Shown: one piece after another, positions 1 to 6,945 of the stretch
Numbering within the stretch: position 1 is the stretch's first letter
Layout of the letters: every line of letters starts with the position of its first letter
Origin: CAYFKJ01 sp964528595
GTDB taxonomy: Bacteria > Pseudomonadota > Alphaproteobacteria > UBA2966
Length of the DNA stretch: 17,264 bases
Direction of reading: 5' to 3'
Assembly (NCBI GenBank): GCA_964528595.1
Contig: CAZGTM010000073.1
Coordinates: forward strand, 1-17,264
The notes under the pieces: generated by a model
What the model was told of the DNA's origin: nothing
The model's database searches: none
Seen by the model: only the letters and a program-made list of their open reading frames with translations
Made by a program: the position numbers and the translations under genes

Positions 1-2
1 TT

Positions 3-905
3 TCTAACATCGGGCAGCTGGATCTGGCCTTCGTCGGGTTCGGCGAGGCGGCAACGGCCATCGTCGAAGGCTGGGGCGCGCGCGATGGCCTCTCGACCGC
101 CGCTTATGACATCAAAACCGACGATCCGGCTGCCGAGGTCTCGCAGGCCAAATTCACCGACTATGAGGCCTCGGGCGTTGCCGGCAAGGCGACCTTGGGC
201 GAAGCGCTTGACGGCGCCGAGCTGATCTTCTCCCTGGTAACCGCCGATCAGGCCGAAACCGCTGCCGAGGCCGCCGTTCCCCATCTCGCCCAAAACGCCA
301 TATTCCTGGACGGCAATTCCTGCGCGCCCGGCACTAAGCGCCGCTCGGCTGCCGCCATCGAGGCCGCCGGCGCACGGTATGTTGACGTGGCCATCATGTC
401 GCCCATCCGTCCCGCCTTGCACAAATCGCCGATGTTGCTGAGCGGTCCGCACGCCGAGGCGGCGTTGGACGTCATGGAGCGCCTCGACATGAACGCCACG
501 ATTGCCGAAGGTGATGTGGGCACCGCGTCGTCCATCAAGATGATGCGCAGCGTCATGATCAAGGGTATGGAGGCGTTGGTCCTGGAATGCGTTCTGGCGG
601 CGCGCCAGGCCGGCGTCGAGGATGTCGTGCTTGAGAGCCTGGACAAAACCTATCCCGGATTCGACTGGCCGGCGCGCGCGGCCTATATGATGGAACGCGT
701 CACGACGCACGGCCTGCGCCGGGCCGCCGAGATGCGCGAAGTGGCGCTGACGGTGGACGAATTGGGCCTCGACGGCGGCATGTCGCGGGCGACGGTGGAT
801 TGGCAGCAGCGCATCGGCGAGTTGGGCCTGGCGCCCGGCGAGGAGGACCACAAGGCCCGCGCCGACGCCATATTGGAAAAACTGATCAACCAACAGGACG
901 GATAG
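3..905 (+). CDS. NAD(P)-dependent oxidoreductase, 6PGDH/HIBADH-like with DUF1932-type C-terminus (5' partial)
   Basis: The frame is open from the left edge to a TAG at 903-905, giving 300 visible residues. The visible part opens with a Rossmann turn (FVGFGEAATAI, about residues 10-20), so only a few residues are missing and the start lies just outside the window. The middle carries the dehydrogenase-type segment SIKMMRS, whose Lys (codon 537-539) sits where the catalytic Lys of beta-hydroxyacid dehydrogenases lies, and the remainder fits the DUF1932 helical C-terminal domain. The family uses NAD(P) to oxidise or reduce small hydroxyacids in the cytosol. The gene ends 11 bases before ligA and is probably in the same operon, which suggests a role in the 4,5-cleavage branch. 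The exact substrate cannot be read from the sequence. The family call is firm; the pathway role is inference. Confidence 0.8.
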   Translation, partial: SNIGQLDLAFVGFGEAATAIVEGWGARDGLSTAAYDIKTDDPAAEVSQAKFTDYEASGVAGKATLGEALDGAELIFSLVTADQAETAAEAAVPHLAQNAIFLDGNSCAPGTKRRSAAAIEAAGARYVDVAIMSPIRPALHKSPMLLSGPHAEAALDVMERLDMNATIAEGDVGTASSIKMMRSVMIKGMEALVLECVLAARQAGVEDVVLESLDKTYPGFDWPARAAYMMERVTTHGLRRAAEMREVALTVDELGLDGGMSRATVDWQQRIGELGLAPGEEDHKARADAILEKLINQQDG

Positions 906-916
906 TGGAACCGGCC

Positions 917-1312
917 ATGACCAGCAAACAGGACTATCACGACATTCCCGGCACGTACGTGTTCGACGCCGAACAATCGCGCAAGGGCTACCACCTCAAC
1001 ATGTTCTGCATGTCCCTGCGGCACGCCGACAACCGGGAGGCCTTCAAGGCCGACGAGGCCGGCTATCTCGACGGCTTTCCGATGTCTGCGCAGCAGCGCG
1101 AGGCGGTCCTGAACAGAGAGTGGAACGAGATGCTCAAACTCGGCGGCAACGTCTACTACACCTCCAAGCTGGCGGCGACCGACGGTCTGACCTTTCAAGA
1201 CCTCGCCGGATTGATGACCGGCATGAGCCGGGACGATTACCGCAAAATGATGGTCGAGGGCGGCCGCCCCATCGACGGCAACCGCAGCAGATCGGAGTGG
1301 GCCGATGGCTAA
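917..1312 (+). CDS. ligA: protocatechuate 4,5-dioxygenase-type alpha (small) subunit
   Basis: This 131-residue protein opens with IPGTYVFDAEQSRKGYHLN and continues NMFCMSLRHADNREAF, the typical start of LigA-type extradiol dioxygenase small subunits. The rest is helical with GFPMSAQQREAV and a LAGLMTGMSRDDYRKMM tail. In LigAB this subunit covers the active site of the beta subunit and has no metal ligands of its own. The ATG at 917 was chosen because the family N-terminus begins here; the frame is open further upstream but only as a shadow of the preceding gene. The stop overlaps the ligB start by eight bases (ATGGCTAA), so translation is probably coupled. The real substrate could be protocatechuate, gallate or a methylated gallate. 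Family assignment is strong; substrate is not resolved. Confidence 0.92.
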   Translation: MTSKQDYHDIPGTYVFDAEQSRKGYHLNMFCMSLRHADNREAFKADEAGYLDGFPMSAQQREAVLNREWNEMLKLGGNVYYTSKLAATDGLTFQDLAGLMTGMSRDDYRKMMVEGGRPIDGNRSRSEWADG

Positions 1313-2150
1313 AATCAGCGCCGGCGCCGCCATGTCCCATGTGCCCGCCATCGGCGTGGCGGTCGACCAGGGCCTGACGGGCGACGATTACTGGAAGCCG
1401 CTGTTCGACGGCTTCGAAAAATCCAAGCAATGGATCGCCGAGGCCAAGCCCGACGTGCTGATCGTCGTTTACAACGATCACGCCACCGCATTTTCGCTGG
1501 AGCTGATCCCCACTTTCGCGCTGGGCTGCGCCGCCGAATACCCCATCGCCGACGAAGGCTGGGGGCCGCGCCCCGTGCCGGAAGTCAAGGGGCACCCCGA
1601 ACTTGCCTGGCATATCGCCCAATCCGTAATTCTCGATGAGTTCGATCTCACCATCGTCAACAAGATGGACGTCGACCACGGTCTGACGGTGCCGCTGTCG
1701 TTGATGTTCGGTCAGCCGGACCAATGGCCGTGCCCCGTCATTCCCCTCTGCGTCAACGTTGTGCAGTACCCGCCACCCACCGGCAACCGTTGCTTCAATC
1801 TGGGCAAGGCGTTGCGTCGGGCGGTCGAAAGTTTCGACCAAGATCTCAATGTCATCGTCCTCGGCACCGGCGGTATGTCGCACCAGCTGCAGGCCGAACG
1901 CGCCGGGCTGATCAATGCCGAGTTCGATGGCACCTTCCTCGACCAACTGGCCAACGAGCCTAAGGCCGCCGCCGCCATTCCCCATGTCGAGTACCTGCGC
2001 GAGGCCGGCTCGGAAGGCATCGAATTGGTCATGTGGCACGTCATGCGCGGCGCCCTGGACGAACAGGCCGTCGAGGTTCACCGTCACTACCATGTCCCGG
2101 CGTCCAACACCGCCGTGGGGCACATCATTTTGGAAAATCCGCCGGGCTGA
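1305..2150 (+). CDS. ligB: class III extradiol dioxygenase beta (catalytic) subunit, protocatechuate 4,5-dioxygenase type
   Basis: The 281-residue product has the length and layout of LigB. It should open the aromatic ring next to the catechol hydroxyls using Fe(II) and oxygen, giving 4-carboxy-2-hydroxymuconate-6-semialdehyde from protocatechuate. Residues matching the known metal site are visible: His12 (AAMSHVPAIG), His59 (VYNDHATAF) and Glu240 (GSEGIELVMWH). The presumed catalytic base is His193 (GTGGMSHQLQ), and His125 (VDHGLTVPL) is also conserved. All key residues are present, so the enzyme should be active. The start overlaps the ligA stop, and the LigC-type dehydrogenase follows 23 bases later, the order expected for a ring-cleavage operon. 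A gallate or 3-O-methylgallate dioxygenase of the same family is the main alternative. Confidence 0.94.
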   Translation: MAKISAGAAMSHVPAIGVAVDQGLTGDDYWKPLFDGFEKSKQWIAEAKPDVLIVVYNDHATAFSLELIPTFALGCAAEYPIADEGWGPRPVPEVKGHPELAWHIAQSVILDEFDLTIVNKMDVDHGLTVPLSLMFGQPDQWPCPVIPLCVNVVQYPPPTGNRCFNLGKALRRAVESFDQDLNVIVLGTGGMSHQLQAERAGLINAEFDGTFLDQLANEPKAAAAIPHVEYLREAGSEGIELVMWHVMRGALDEQAVEVHRHYHVPASNTAVGHIILENPPG

Positions 2151-2173
2151 CCGGCGACAGCGGAGTAAGCGGT

Positions 2174-3115
2174 ATGAAAATATGTCTCGCCGGCGCCGGC
2201 GCATTCGGCACCAAGCACCTGGACGCCATCAAGATTATCGACGGCGCGGAAGTCGTCTCCGTGGTCGGCCGCCGCGCCGACGCCACCGAGGCCTACGCGA
2301 AAGAACACGGCGTCGGCCATTTCACGACCGAGCTGGCGGACAGTCTGGCCCTGCCTGAGGTTGACGCCGTCATCCTGGCGACGCCGACCCAGATGCACGC
2401 GGCCCAGGCCCTCCAATGCCTCGATGCCGGCAAGCATGTCATGGTCGAAATTCCCATGGCCGACAACCTCGCCGATTCCGAAAGCCTGGTGGCCAAGCAG
2501 CAGGAAACCGGCCTCGTGGCCATGGCCGGCCATACGCGGCGCTTCAACCCGAGCCATCAATGGATCCACAACCGCATTCAGTCCGGTGAATTGAAGGTCC
2601 AGCAGATGGATGTGCAGACCTATTTTTTCCGCCGCACCAATATGAATGCTCTGGGTCAGCCCAGAAGCTGGACCGATCATCTCTTGTGGCACCACGCCTG
2701 CCACACGGTGGATCTCTTTCAGTACCAGACGGGCGAGACGGCCTCCGAAGCCCAGGCGCTGCAGGGGCCGATCCACCCCGACCTCGGCATTGCCATGGAC
2801 ATGAGCATCGGCATGAAGGTGCCGTCGGGCGCCATCTGCACGCTGTCGTTGTCGTTCAACAACGACGGCCCGCTCGGTACCTTCTTCCGCTACATCTGCG
2901 ACAACGGTACCTACCTGGCGCGTTACGACGATCTCTATGACGGCCGGGAAGAAGCCATCGACCTTTCCGGCGTGGCGGTTTCCATGAACGGGATCGAACT
3001 TCAGGACAGGGAGTTCATCGCCGCCATCCAGGAAGGCCGCGAGCCCAACGCCAGCTTCGCCCAGGTCCTGCCCGCCATGCAGACGCTGGACCGCCTGGAA
3101 CGGGATTTGGGTTAG
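2174..3115 (+). CDS. ligC: Gfo/Idh/MocA-family dehydrogenase, probable 4-carboxy-2-hydroxymuconate-6-semialdehyde dehydrogenase
   Basis: This 313-residue protein has an N-terminal Rossmann fold (CLAGAGAFGTKHL, residues 4-16) and a Gfo/Idh/MocA C-terminal domain with WHHACHTVDLF (His173, His174, His177, Asp180). LigC-type enzymes are about this size and oxidise the ring-cleavage semialdehyde, as its cyclic hemiacetal, to 2-pyrone-4,6-dicarboxylate with NAD(P). The usual EKP motif of the wider family reads EIP here (residues 92-94), so the generic catalytic Lys is absent. The start at 2174 puts the Rossmann strand at residues 2-6. An open frame extends 47 codons upstream but overlaps ligB and encodes an unlikely Arg-rich sequence. 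Position directly after ligAB supports the assignment. Confidence 0.86.
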   Translation: MKICLAGAGAFGTKHLDAIKIIDGAEVVSVVGRRADATEAYAKEHGVGHFTTELADSLALPEVDAVILATPTQMHAAQALQCLDAGKHVMVEIPMADNLADSESLVAKQQETGLVAMAGHTRRFNPSHQWIHNRIQSGELKVQQMDVQTYFFRRTNMNALGQPRSWTDHLLWHHACHTVDLFQYQTGETASEAQALQGPIHPDLGIAMDMSIGMKVPSGAICTLSLSFNNDGPLGTFFRYICDNGTYLARYDDLYDGREEAIDLSGVAVSMNGIELQDREFIAAIQEGREPNASFAQVLPAMQTLDRLERDLG

Positions 3116-3119
3116 CCGG

Positions 3120-4103
3120 TTAGAGCTTCAGCCACTTCATGCCCCCGGCCGGGTAGCGCGTGCCGGACGCGGCGCCTGAGGGCAGAGCCGCGTCCAGCGC
3201 CGCCAGCTCATCCGCGCTGATCTCGATATCCATCGCGGCGGCGTTGGACTCCAAGTGATCCGAGCGGCGGGTGCCCGGGATGGGCACGATCTGGTCGCCC
3301 CGCGTAAGCAGCCAGGCCAGGGCGATTTGCGCCGGTGTACAGTCCTTGGCGTCGGCCAGTTGGCGCACGGGCTCGACCAGTTTCAGGTTGTTCTCCAGGT
3401 TCTCACCCTGGAAGCGCGGATGGTCGCGCCGCCGGTCGTTTTCGCTCAGGCTGTCGGCGCCGGTGATGCCGCCGCCGAAGATGCCCCGGCCCAGTGGCGA
3501 ATAGGCGACGTAGCCGATGCCCAACTCGGCGCACAGCGGCAACAAGTCCTCCTCGGCATCCCGGGTCCACAACGAATATTCGGTCTGCAGCGCCGAAATG
3601 GGGTGAACGGCATGGGCGCGTCGCACCGTTTCGGGCGCCGCCTCCGACAGTCCGAGGTACTTGGTCTTGCCCTGTTTGACCAGTTCGGCCATGGCGCCGA
3701 CGGTTTCCTCGATCGGCACTTTTGGATCCACCCGGTGCTGGTAATAAAGGTCGACCTCATCCAGGCCGAGCCGTTGCAGGCTGGCGTCACAGGCCTGGAA
3801 AACGTACTCGGGGCGGCCATCGACGTCGGGCTTACCCTCGGCGTTGCGCACATTGCCGAACTTGGTGGCGATGATGTAATCGCCCCGCCGCCCCTTGAGC
3901 GCGCGGCCCACCAGTTCTTCGTTCTTGCCGGCGCCGTAAAGGTCGGAGGTATCGATGAAGTTGACGCCGATCTCGGCGGCGCGGTGCAGCGTGGCGATGG
4001 ATTGATCCTCCTCGCCCGGCGCATAGAAGCCCGGCATGACCATGCAACCCAAACCGATGGCCGGGACTTCCAACCCTTGCGTGCCCAAACTACGGAATTT
4101 CAT
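3120..4103 (-). CDS. aldo/keto reductase
   Basis: The 327-residue product is a complete TIM-barrel aldo/keto reductase, a cytosolic NADPH-dependent carbonyl reductase. The catalytic tetrad is visible: Asp51 and Tyr56 in IDTSDLYGAGKNEE, Lys81 in IIATKFG, and His123 in DLYYQHRVD. The C-terminal cofactor-binding region carries VPIPGTRRSDHLESN. The start at 4103 (MKFRSLGTQGLEV) fits the family. The ATG at 4148 would add 15 residues unlike any AKR start. The gene converges on ligC with four bases between stops and is divergent from the corrinoid operon, sharing its control region. Substrate is unknown; an aromatic or aliphatic aldehyde is possible given the neighbours. Confidence 0.9.
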   Translation of the reverse strand: MKFRSLGTQGLEVPAIGLGCMVMPGFYAPGEEDQSIATLHRAAEIGVNFIDTSDLYGAGKNEELVGRALKGRRGDYIIATKFGNVRNAEGKPDVDGRPEYVFQACDASLQRLGLDEVDLYYQHRVDPKVPIEETVGAMAELVKQGKTKYLGLSEAAPETVRRAHAVHPISALQTEYSLWTRDAEEDLLPLCAELGIGYVAYSPLGRGIFGGGITGADSLSENDRRRDHPRFQGENLENNLKLVEPVRQLADAKDCTPAQIALAWLLTRGDQIVPIPGTRRSDHLESNAAAMDIEISADELAALDAALPSGAASGTRYPAGGMKWLKL

Positions 4104-4143
4104 GCCGACCCCCGTTTCGCCGATATATGCCCCGAAAAGGAGG

Positions 4144-4173
4144 AGCATGGCAGTTCCGGGGGCGACCGGTCAA
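4144..4173 (-). promoter_or_regulatory. weak candidate promoter for the aldo/keto reductase
   Basis: Read on the minus strand, TTGACC (4173-4168) is followed after 18 bases by CATGCT (4149-4144). Transcription would begin near 4137 and give a leader of about 34 bases before the ATG at 4103, which argues against the alternative ATG at 4148. The -10 match is poor, so this is only a candidate. Confidence 0.25.
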
Positions 4174-4181
4174 TTTCAATT

Positions 4182-4192
4182 ATTGGATCCAT
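4182..4192. repeat. TTGGATCCA-type element, copy 1 (candidate operator)
   Basis: ATTGGATCCAT, with a self-complementary TGGATCCA core, occurs here and again at 4246-4256. This copy lies just upstream of the candidate aldo/keto reductase promoter. A degenerate inverted copy lies between the two. Exact repetition in a short divergent region suggests a regulator binding site; the regulator is not in the window. Confidence 0.45.
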
Positions 4193-4206
4193 TTTCCGGA
4201 GTTGAA

Positions 4207-4217
4207 ATCCATCCAAT
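4207..4217 (-). repeat. TTGGAT-type element, degenerate inverted copy
   Basis: On the minus strand this reads ATTGGATGGAT, differing at two positions from the two exact copies at 4182 and 4246. It lies between them and may be a weaker site of the same regulator or chance similarity in AT-rich DNA. Confidence 0.3.
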
Positions 4218-4245
4218 TGCCGAATCTGGCAAATTTCATTGACAA

Positions 4246-4256
4246 ATTGGATCCAT
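4246..4256. repeat. TTGGATCCA-type element, copy 2 (candidate operator)
   Basis: This is a second exact ATTGGATCCAT, 64 bases after the first. It starts two bases after the TTGACA box at 4239-4244, so a protein bound here could block or recruit polymerase for the corrinoid operon. The repeat is seen directly; the regulatory role is inferred. Confidence 0.45.
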
Positions 4257-4269
4257 AAAATGAAAATAT

Positions 4270-4286
4270 CCATAATTAAATTATGG
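4270..4286. promoter_or_regulatory. perfect 17-bp palindrome, candidate operator over the -10 region
   Basis: CCATAATT and AATTATGG are perfect inverted 8-base arms around one central A. The right arm ends on the TGG of the extended -10 (TG at 4284-4285) and directly abuts TATTAT at 4287, so a dimeric regulator bound here would occlude the promoter. Its sequence differs from the TTGGATCCA elements, which suggests either a second regulator or a two-part site. Confidence 0.5.
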
Positions 4287-4327
4287 TATTATGAATGATA
4301 AGCATTCGCGGTTAGAGGAGCAGGAAC

Positions 4328-4978
4328 GTGAGCGAAACAGTGGACGAATTGGTCACGGCGATTGCCGGCATGGACGAAACGACGGCCCTGAGGCTGACCG
4401 ATGAATACATCGAACAGGGCATGGGTCCGGAGGATATCCTGCAGATGTGCCGGGATGCCATGGACATCGTCGGCGCCAAGTTCGAAGCCAACGAATATTT
4501 CGTTCCGGAACTGATCCTGGCCGGCGACATGCTCGAACAGATCTCCGCCAAGGTGAAGCCGCTGATTTCCAAGGACGCCACCGAGGAGGCGAAGTCCGGC
4601 GGCCGGGTCCTGATCGGCACGGTCCACGGCGACCTGCACGACATCGGCAAGAACATCGTCACCTTCATGCTCGACGTGAACGGCTTCGAGGTCGTGGATC
4701 TCGGCATCGACGTTCAGCCCGATCAGTTCATCAAGGCGATCGAGGAAGGCAAACCCCAGGTCGTCGGCCTCAGCGGTTTCCTCACCCTGGCCTTCGATTC
4801 CATGAAGGAAACCATCGAAGCCATCGAGGCGGCAGGCTTGCGCAACGACATCAAGATCATGATCGGCGGCGGCCAGGTCGACGAACAGGTGCGGACCTAC
4901 ACCGGCGCCGACGCCTTCGGGCTGGACGCCATGACGGCGGTGACGCGGTGCAAGGAATGGATCGGGGAGGCGGCCTAA
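4328..4978 (+). CDS. corrinoid-binding protein of a methyltransferase system (MtaC/MtvC/OdmA type)
   Basis: This 216-residue protein has the two-domain layout of methyl-carrying corrinoid proteins. An N-terminal helical cap spans about residues 1-85. A Rossmann-like B12 domain follows with the base-off/His-on motif in GTVHGDLHDIGKNIV (Asp102, His104, Gly107), then LSGFLTLAF and MIGGGQVDE. His104 should ligate cobalt from below. The cofactor carries the methyl group between methyltransferase I and the tetrahydrofolate methyltransferase. The start is GTG at 4328, preceded by a strong GAGGAG (4315-4320) seven bases away. The stop overlaps the next start (TAATG). It is separate from the methyltransferase, unlike the CmuA fusion of chloromethane users. 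Family is certain; the methyl donor is not. Confidence 0.95.
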   Translation: MSETVDELVTAIAGMDETTALRLTDEYIEQGMGPEDILQMCRDAMDIVGAKFEANEYFVPELILAGDMLEQISAKVKPLISKDATEEAKSGGRVLIGTVHGDLHDIGKNIVTFMLDVNGFEVVDLGIDVQPDQFIKAIEEGKPQVVGLSGFLTLAFDSMKETIEAIEAAGLRNDIKIMIGGGQVDEQVRTYTGADAFGLDAMTAVTRCKEWIGEAA

Positions 4979-6231
4979 TGGCAAACGGCGAAGCCGCCTT
5001 GGATGCCGGGACGCTGTATGAGGCGCGCAACAAGCGTCTGTATGATTCCATCGCCCTCAAGGAGGTTGACCAGGTGCCGTTCGCCTACGCCACGCGGTTC
5101 TGGGCGGCGGCGATGGCCGGCATCACCTATGAGGAGGCGATGTATGATGTGGACAAGGCGATCGACGCGACGCGCCAGGCCGTCGACCTGCTGCAGCCCG
5201 ACGCTGTTACGCCCAGCATCTACGCTTTCGGCCCGACTCTGGAGGCGATGGATTACAAGCCGCTGGAATGGCCGGGACACGGCACTGACGAAAACGTCTG
5301 CTTCCAGTATCTCGACAAGGAGTTCATGACGCCGGACGAGTACGACGAGTATCTCTTCGACCCCACCGGTTTTTACCTGCGCAAATACCTGCCCCGCATC
5401 GGCGGGGCCTTCGAAGGCCTGCAGCATTTCCCCAACTTCCCGGCGCTCTCGGAATGGGGATTTATCTCCGGCATGCGCGGCTTTGCCCACCCCGAACTGC
5501 GCGCCTCGCTCAAGCGCCTGATCGAGGCCGGTGAGCTGATGGACGCGGCGGCCAGGAAGCTCGGCGCCTACAGCCAGGAGATGGTGGCGGCGGGTTATCC
5601 CATGGCGATGGGGGGCTTCTGCAAGGCGCCGTTCGATCAATTCGCGGATTTCATGCGGGGCTCCAAGGGCGGCATGCTCGACATGTTCCGCCACAAGGAC
5701 AAACTGCTCGAGTCGATCGACAAGGCCGGGGAACTGCTGGTTGCCGGCGTAGCCGAACGGACCATCAACACCGGCTGCCCCATCGTTTTCATTCCCCTGC
5801 ACTGGGGTTTGGACGGTTTCATGTCGCCCGATCAGTTCATGACCTTTTTCTGGCCCTCCTTGCGCAAGGTCGTTTTGCGCCTGATCGATGAAGGCGCCAT
5901 CCCCTGCCTGCTGTGGGAAGGCGATTGCACCACCCGGCTTGAACACATCGGCGATATTCCCGCCGGCAAGGCGATCTACTGGTTCGAACGCACCGACCTG
6001 ATCCGTGCCAAGGAAGTGCTGGGCGACACGGTTTGCCTGCGGGGCAATGTGCCGCCATCACTGCTGATCGCCGGCACGCCGGACGACGTCGATGAGTATT
6101 GCCGCAACCTGATCGACAAGGTCGGGCGGGGCGGCGGCTTCATCCTGGACGGCGCCGCCAGCATCCCGGACGAAGCGCCGGTGGCGAACGTCGTCGCCAT
6201 GGCGGAATCCGTCCGCAAGTACGCCAACTAG
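4978..6231 (+). CDS. UroD-like corrinoid methyltransferase (methyltransferase I component)
   Basis: The 417-residue protein has the uroporphyrinogen decarboxylase-like TIM barrel of MtaA/CmuA/aryl O-demethylase methyltransferases. It is recognisable from DQVPFAYATRFW near the start, GNVPP (356-360) and the C-terminal GGFILDGAASIPDEAPVANV. It should take a methyl group from a substrate and load it on the corrinoid protein encoded just before it, with which it overlaps by one base. The HxC zinc motif of thiol methyltransferases is not seen at the expected position, which reads LLWEGDCTTR (Glu314, Asp316, Cys317). The usual later Cys is replaced in DGAASIP. That argues against coenzyme M or another thiol as partner and fits a methoxyl or other methyl donor. 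The upstream open frame before 4978 is a shadow of the corrinoid gene. Substrate inferred only from context. Confidence 0.88.
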   Translation: MANGEAALDAGTLYEARNKRLYDSIALKEVDQVPFAYATRFWAAAMAGITYEEAMYDVDKAIDATRQAVDLLQPDAVTPSIYAFGPTLEAMDYKPLEWPGHGTDENVCFQYLDKEFMTPDEYDEYLFDPTGFYLRKYLPRIGGAFEGLQHFPNFPALSEWGFISGMRGFAHPELRASLKRLIEAGELMDAAARKLGAYSQEMVAAGYPMAMGGFCKAPFDQFADFMRGSKGGMLDMFRHKDKLLESIDKAGELLVAGVAERTINTGCPIVFIPLHWGLDGFMSPDQFMTFFWPSLRKVVLRLIDEGAIPCLLWEGDCTTRLEHIGDIPAGKAIYWFERTDLIRAKEVLGDTVCLRGNVPPSLLIAGTPDDVDEYCRNLIDKVGRGGGFILDGAASIPDEAPVANVVAMAESVRKYAN

Positions 6232-6240
6232 GTCAGGCCC

Positions 6241-6945
6241 GTGTCGCTCGTTACCGACTGGCCCGATCTGGTTAACCGCGACCAACTCGCCCAGTGGTCG
6301 GCCCGGCAATGCTCGTCGTTGGGCGGCGAACGGTTTCAGGCGACGCTGGAGGAAATGGCCGATCTCGTGCGGCGCGACGGATTGATCGAACCGCGCGCGA
6401 GTTACTGTTCATACGGTGTGCTCGAAAGCGGCGATTCCAGGATCCGGCTGGAAGGCGGTGGGGAAATAACCGACGCGCCGGCCGCCGCCGCGGTCATGGC
6501 AGGGGCGGGCGCGCTGGTGGCCGCCGTTGCCACGATTGGCGGCGGGTTGGAGGCCAGGGTGTCGGCGCTGTTCGCGCAAAACCAGGTCCTGAACGCCTAC
6601 GCGCTCGAGGAAATCGGCGTTGCCGCCCTGTTCGAATTGTCGACCTCGGTCGCCAATTTGATCGCCGCCGAAGCAAAAGCAGACGGGCTTGAGGCCAGCA
6701 GCGCGCTCTTTCCCGGCAATGACGGTTTCGATCTGGCTCAGCAGCGAACGGTGTTCGAACTCGCCGAGGGTGCCGCAATCGGCATGGGCGTCACCGACGG
6801 CGCGATGCTTCATCCGGTCAAATCGTCATCGATGGTGTTCGGCCTCGGCCAGTCGATGCCGCGTTGGGATAGCACCAAGGACTGCGAGAGCTGCAAGGCC
6901 CGAGAGAAATGCCGGTACCGGCGGCAGGATCTGGCGGCGGCGTGA
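6241..6945 (+). CDS. stand-alone MetH-activation-domain-like protein with Cys-rich tail
   Basis: This 234-residue protein begins at GTG 6241, nine bases after the methyltransferase stop, with AGGTCAGG upstream. The segment GVTDGAMLHPVKSSSMVFGLG (about 183-203) resembles the cobalamin-proximal region of the methionine synthase activation domain, where a similar histidine-proline stretch contacts AdoMet and cobalamin. The C-terminus has Cys215, Cys218 and Cys224 in DCESCKAREKCRYR, which could bind a metal or Fe-S cluster. Similar stand-alone proteins occur in corrinoid O-demethylase operons of anaerobes. It probably helps reactivate cob(II)alamin together with the RACE protein that overlaps its stop. 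The family match rests on these motifs read by eye, so the mechanism is inference. Confidence 0.65.
   Translation: MSLVTDWPDLVNRDQLAQWSARQCSSLGGERFQATLEEMADLVRRDGLIEPRASYCSYGVLESGDSRIRLEGGGEITDAPAAAAVMAGAGALVAAVATIGGGLEARVSALFAQNQVLNAYALEEIGVAALFELSTSVANLIAAEAKADGLEASSALFPGNDGFDLAQQRTVFELAEGAAIGMGVTDGAMLHPVKSSSMVFGLGQSMPRWDSTKDCESCKAREKCRYRRQDLAAA

Larger units (their letters stand above)
4239..4292 (+). promoter_or_regulatory. candidate sigma70-type promoter(s) of the corrinoid methyltransferase operon
   Basis: A perfect TTGACA lies at 4239-4244, but only a poor -10 (GAAAAT, 4262-4267) lies at 17-base spacing. A good extended -10, TGGTATTAT (TG at 4284-4285, TATTAT at 4287-4292), lies further on without a clear -35. 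Transcription from the latter would start near 4299, about 29 bases before the GTG. The two boxes are 42 bases apart and cannot form one promoter. The extended -10 is more likely, possibly with an activator. Confidence 0.4.

Noticed and set aside
2033..2173. N-terminal extension of LigC
   Set aside because: It overlaps ligB and encodes an Arg-rich sequence; the Rossmann strand begins right after ATG 2174.
1134..2204. 356-codon minus-strand frame over ligA/ligB
   Set aside because: It has no recognisable motif and lies opposite a LigB with all metal ligands intact.
3255..4205. 316-codon plus-strand frame over the aldo/keto reductase
   Set aside because: It is a shadow frame; the minus strand has the complete catalytic tetrad.
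4239..4267. TTGACA plus GAAAAT as the sole operon promoter
   Set aside because: The -35 is perfect but the -10 is poor; the extended -10 at 4284-4292 is the better candidate, so neither is asserted alone.
4447..4977. N-terminal extension of the UroD-like methyltransferase by about 177 codons
   Set aside because: The extension is Arg/His-rich out-of-frame translation of the corrinoid protein gene; ATG 4978 overlapping the TAA is the natural start.
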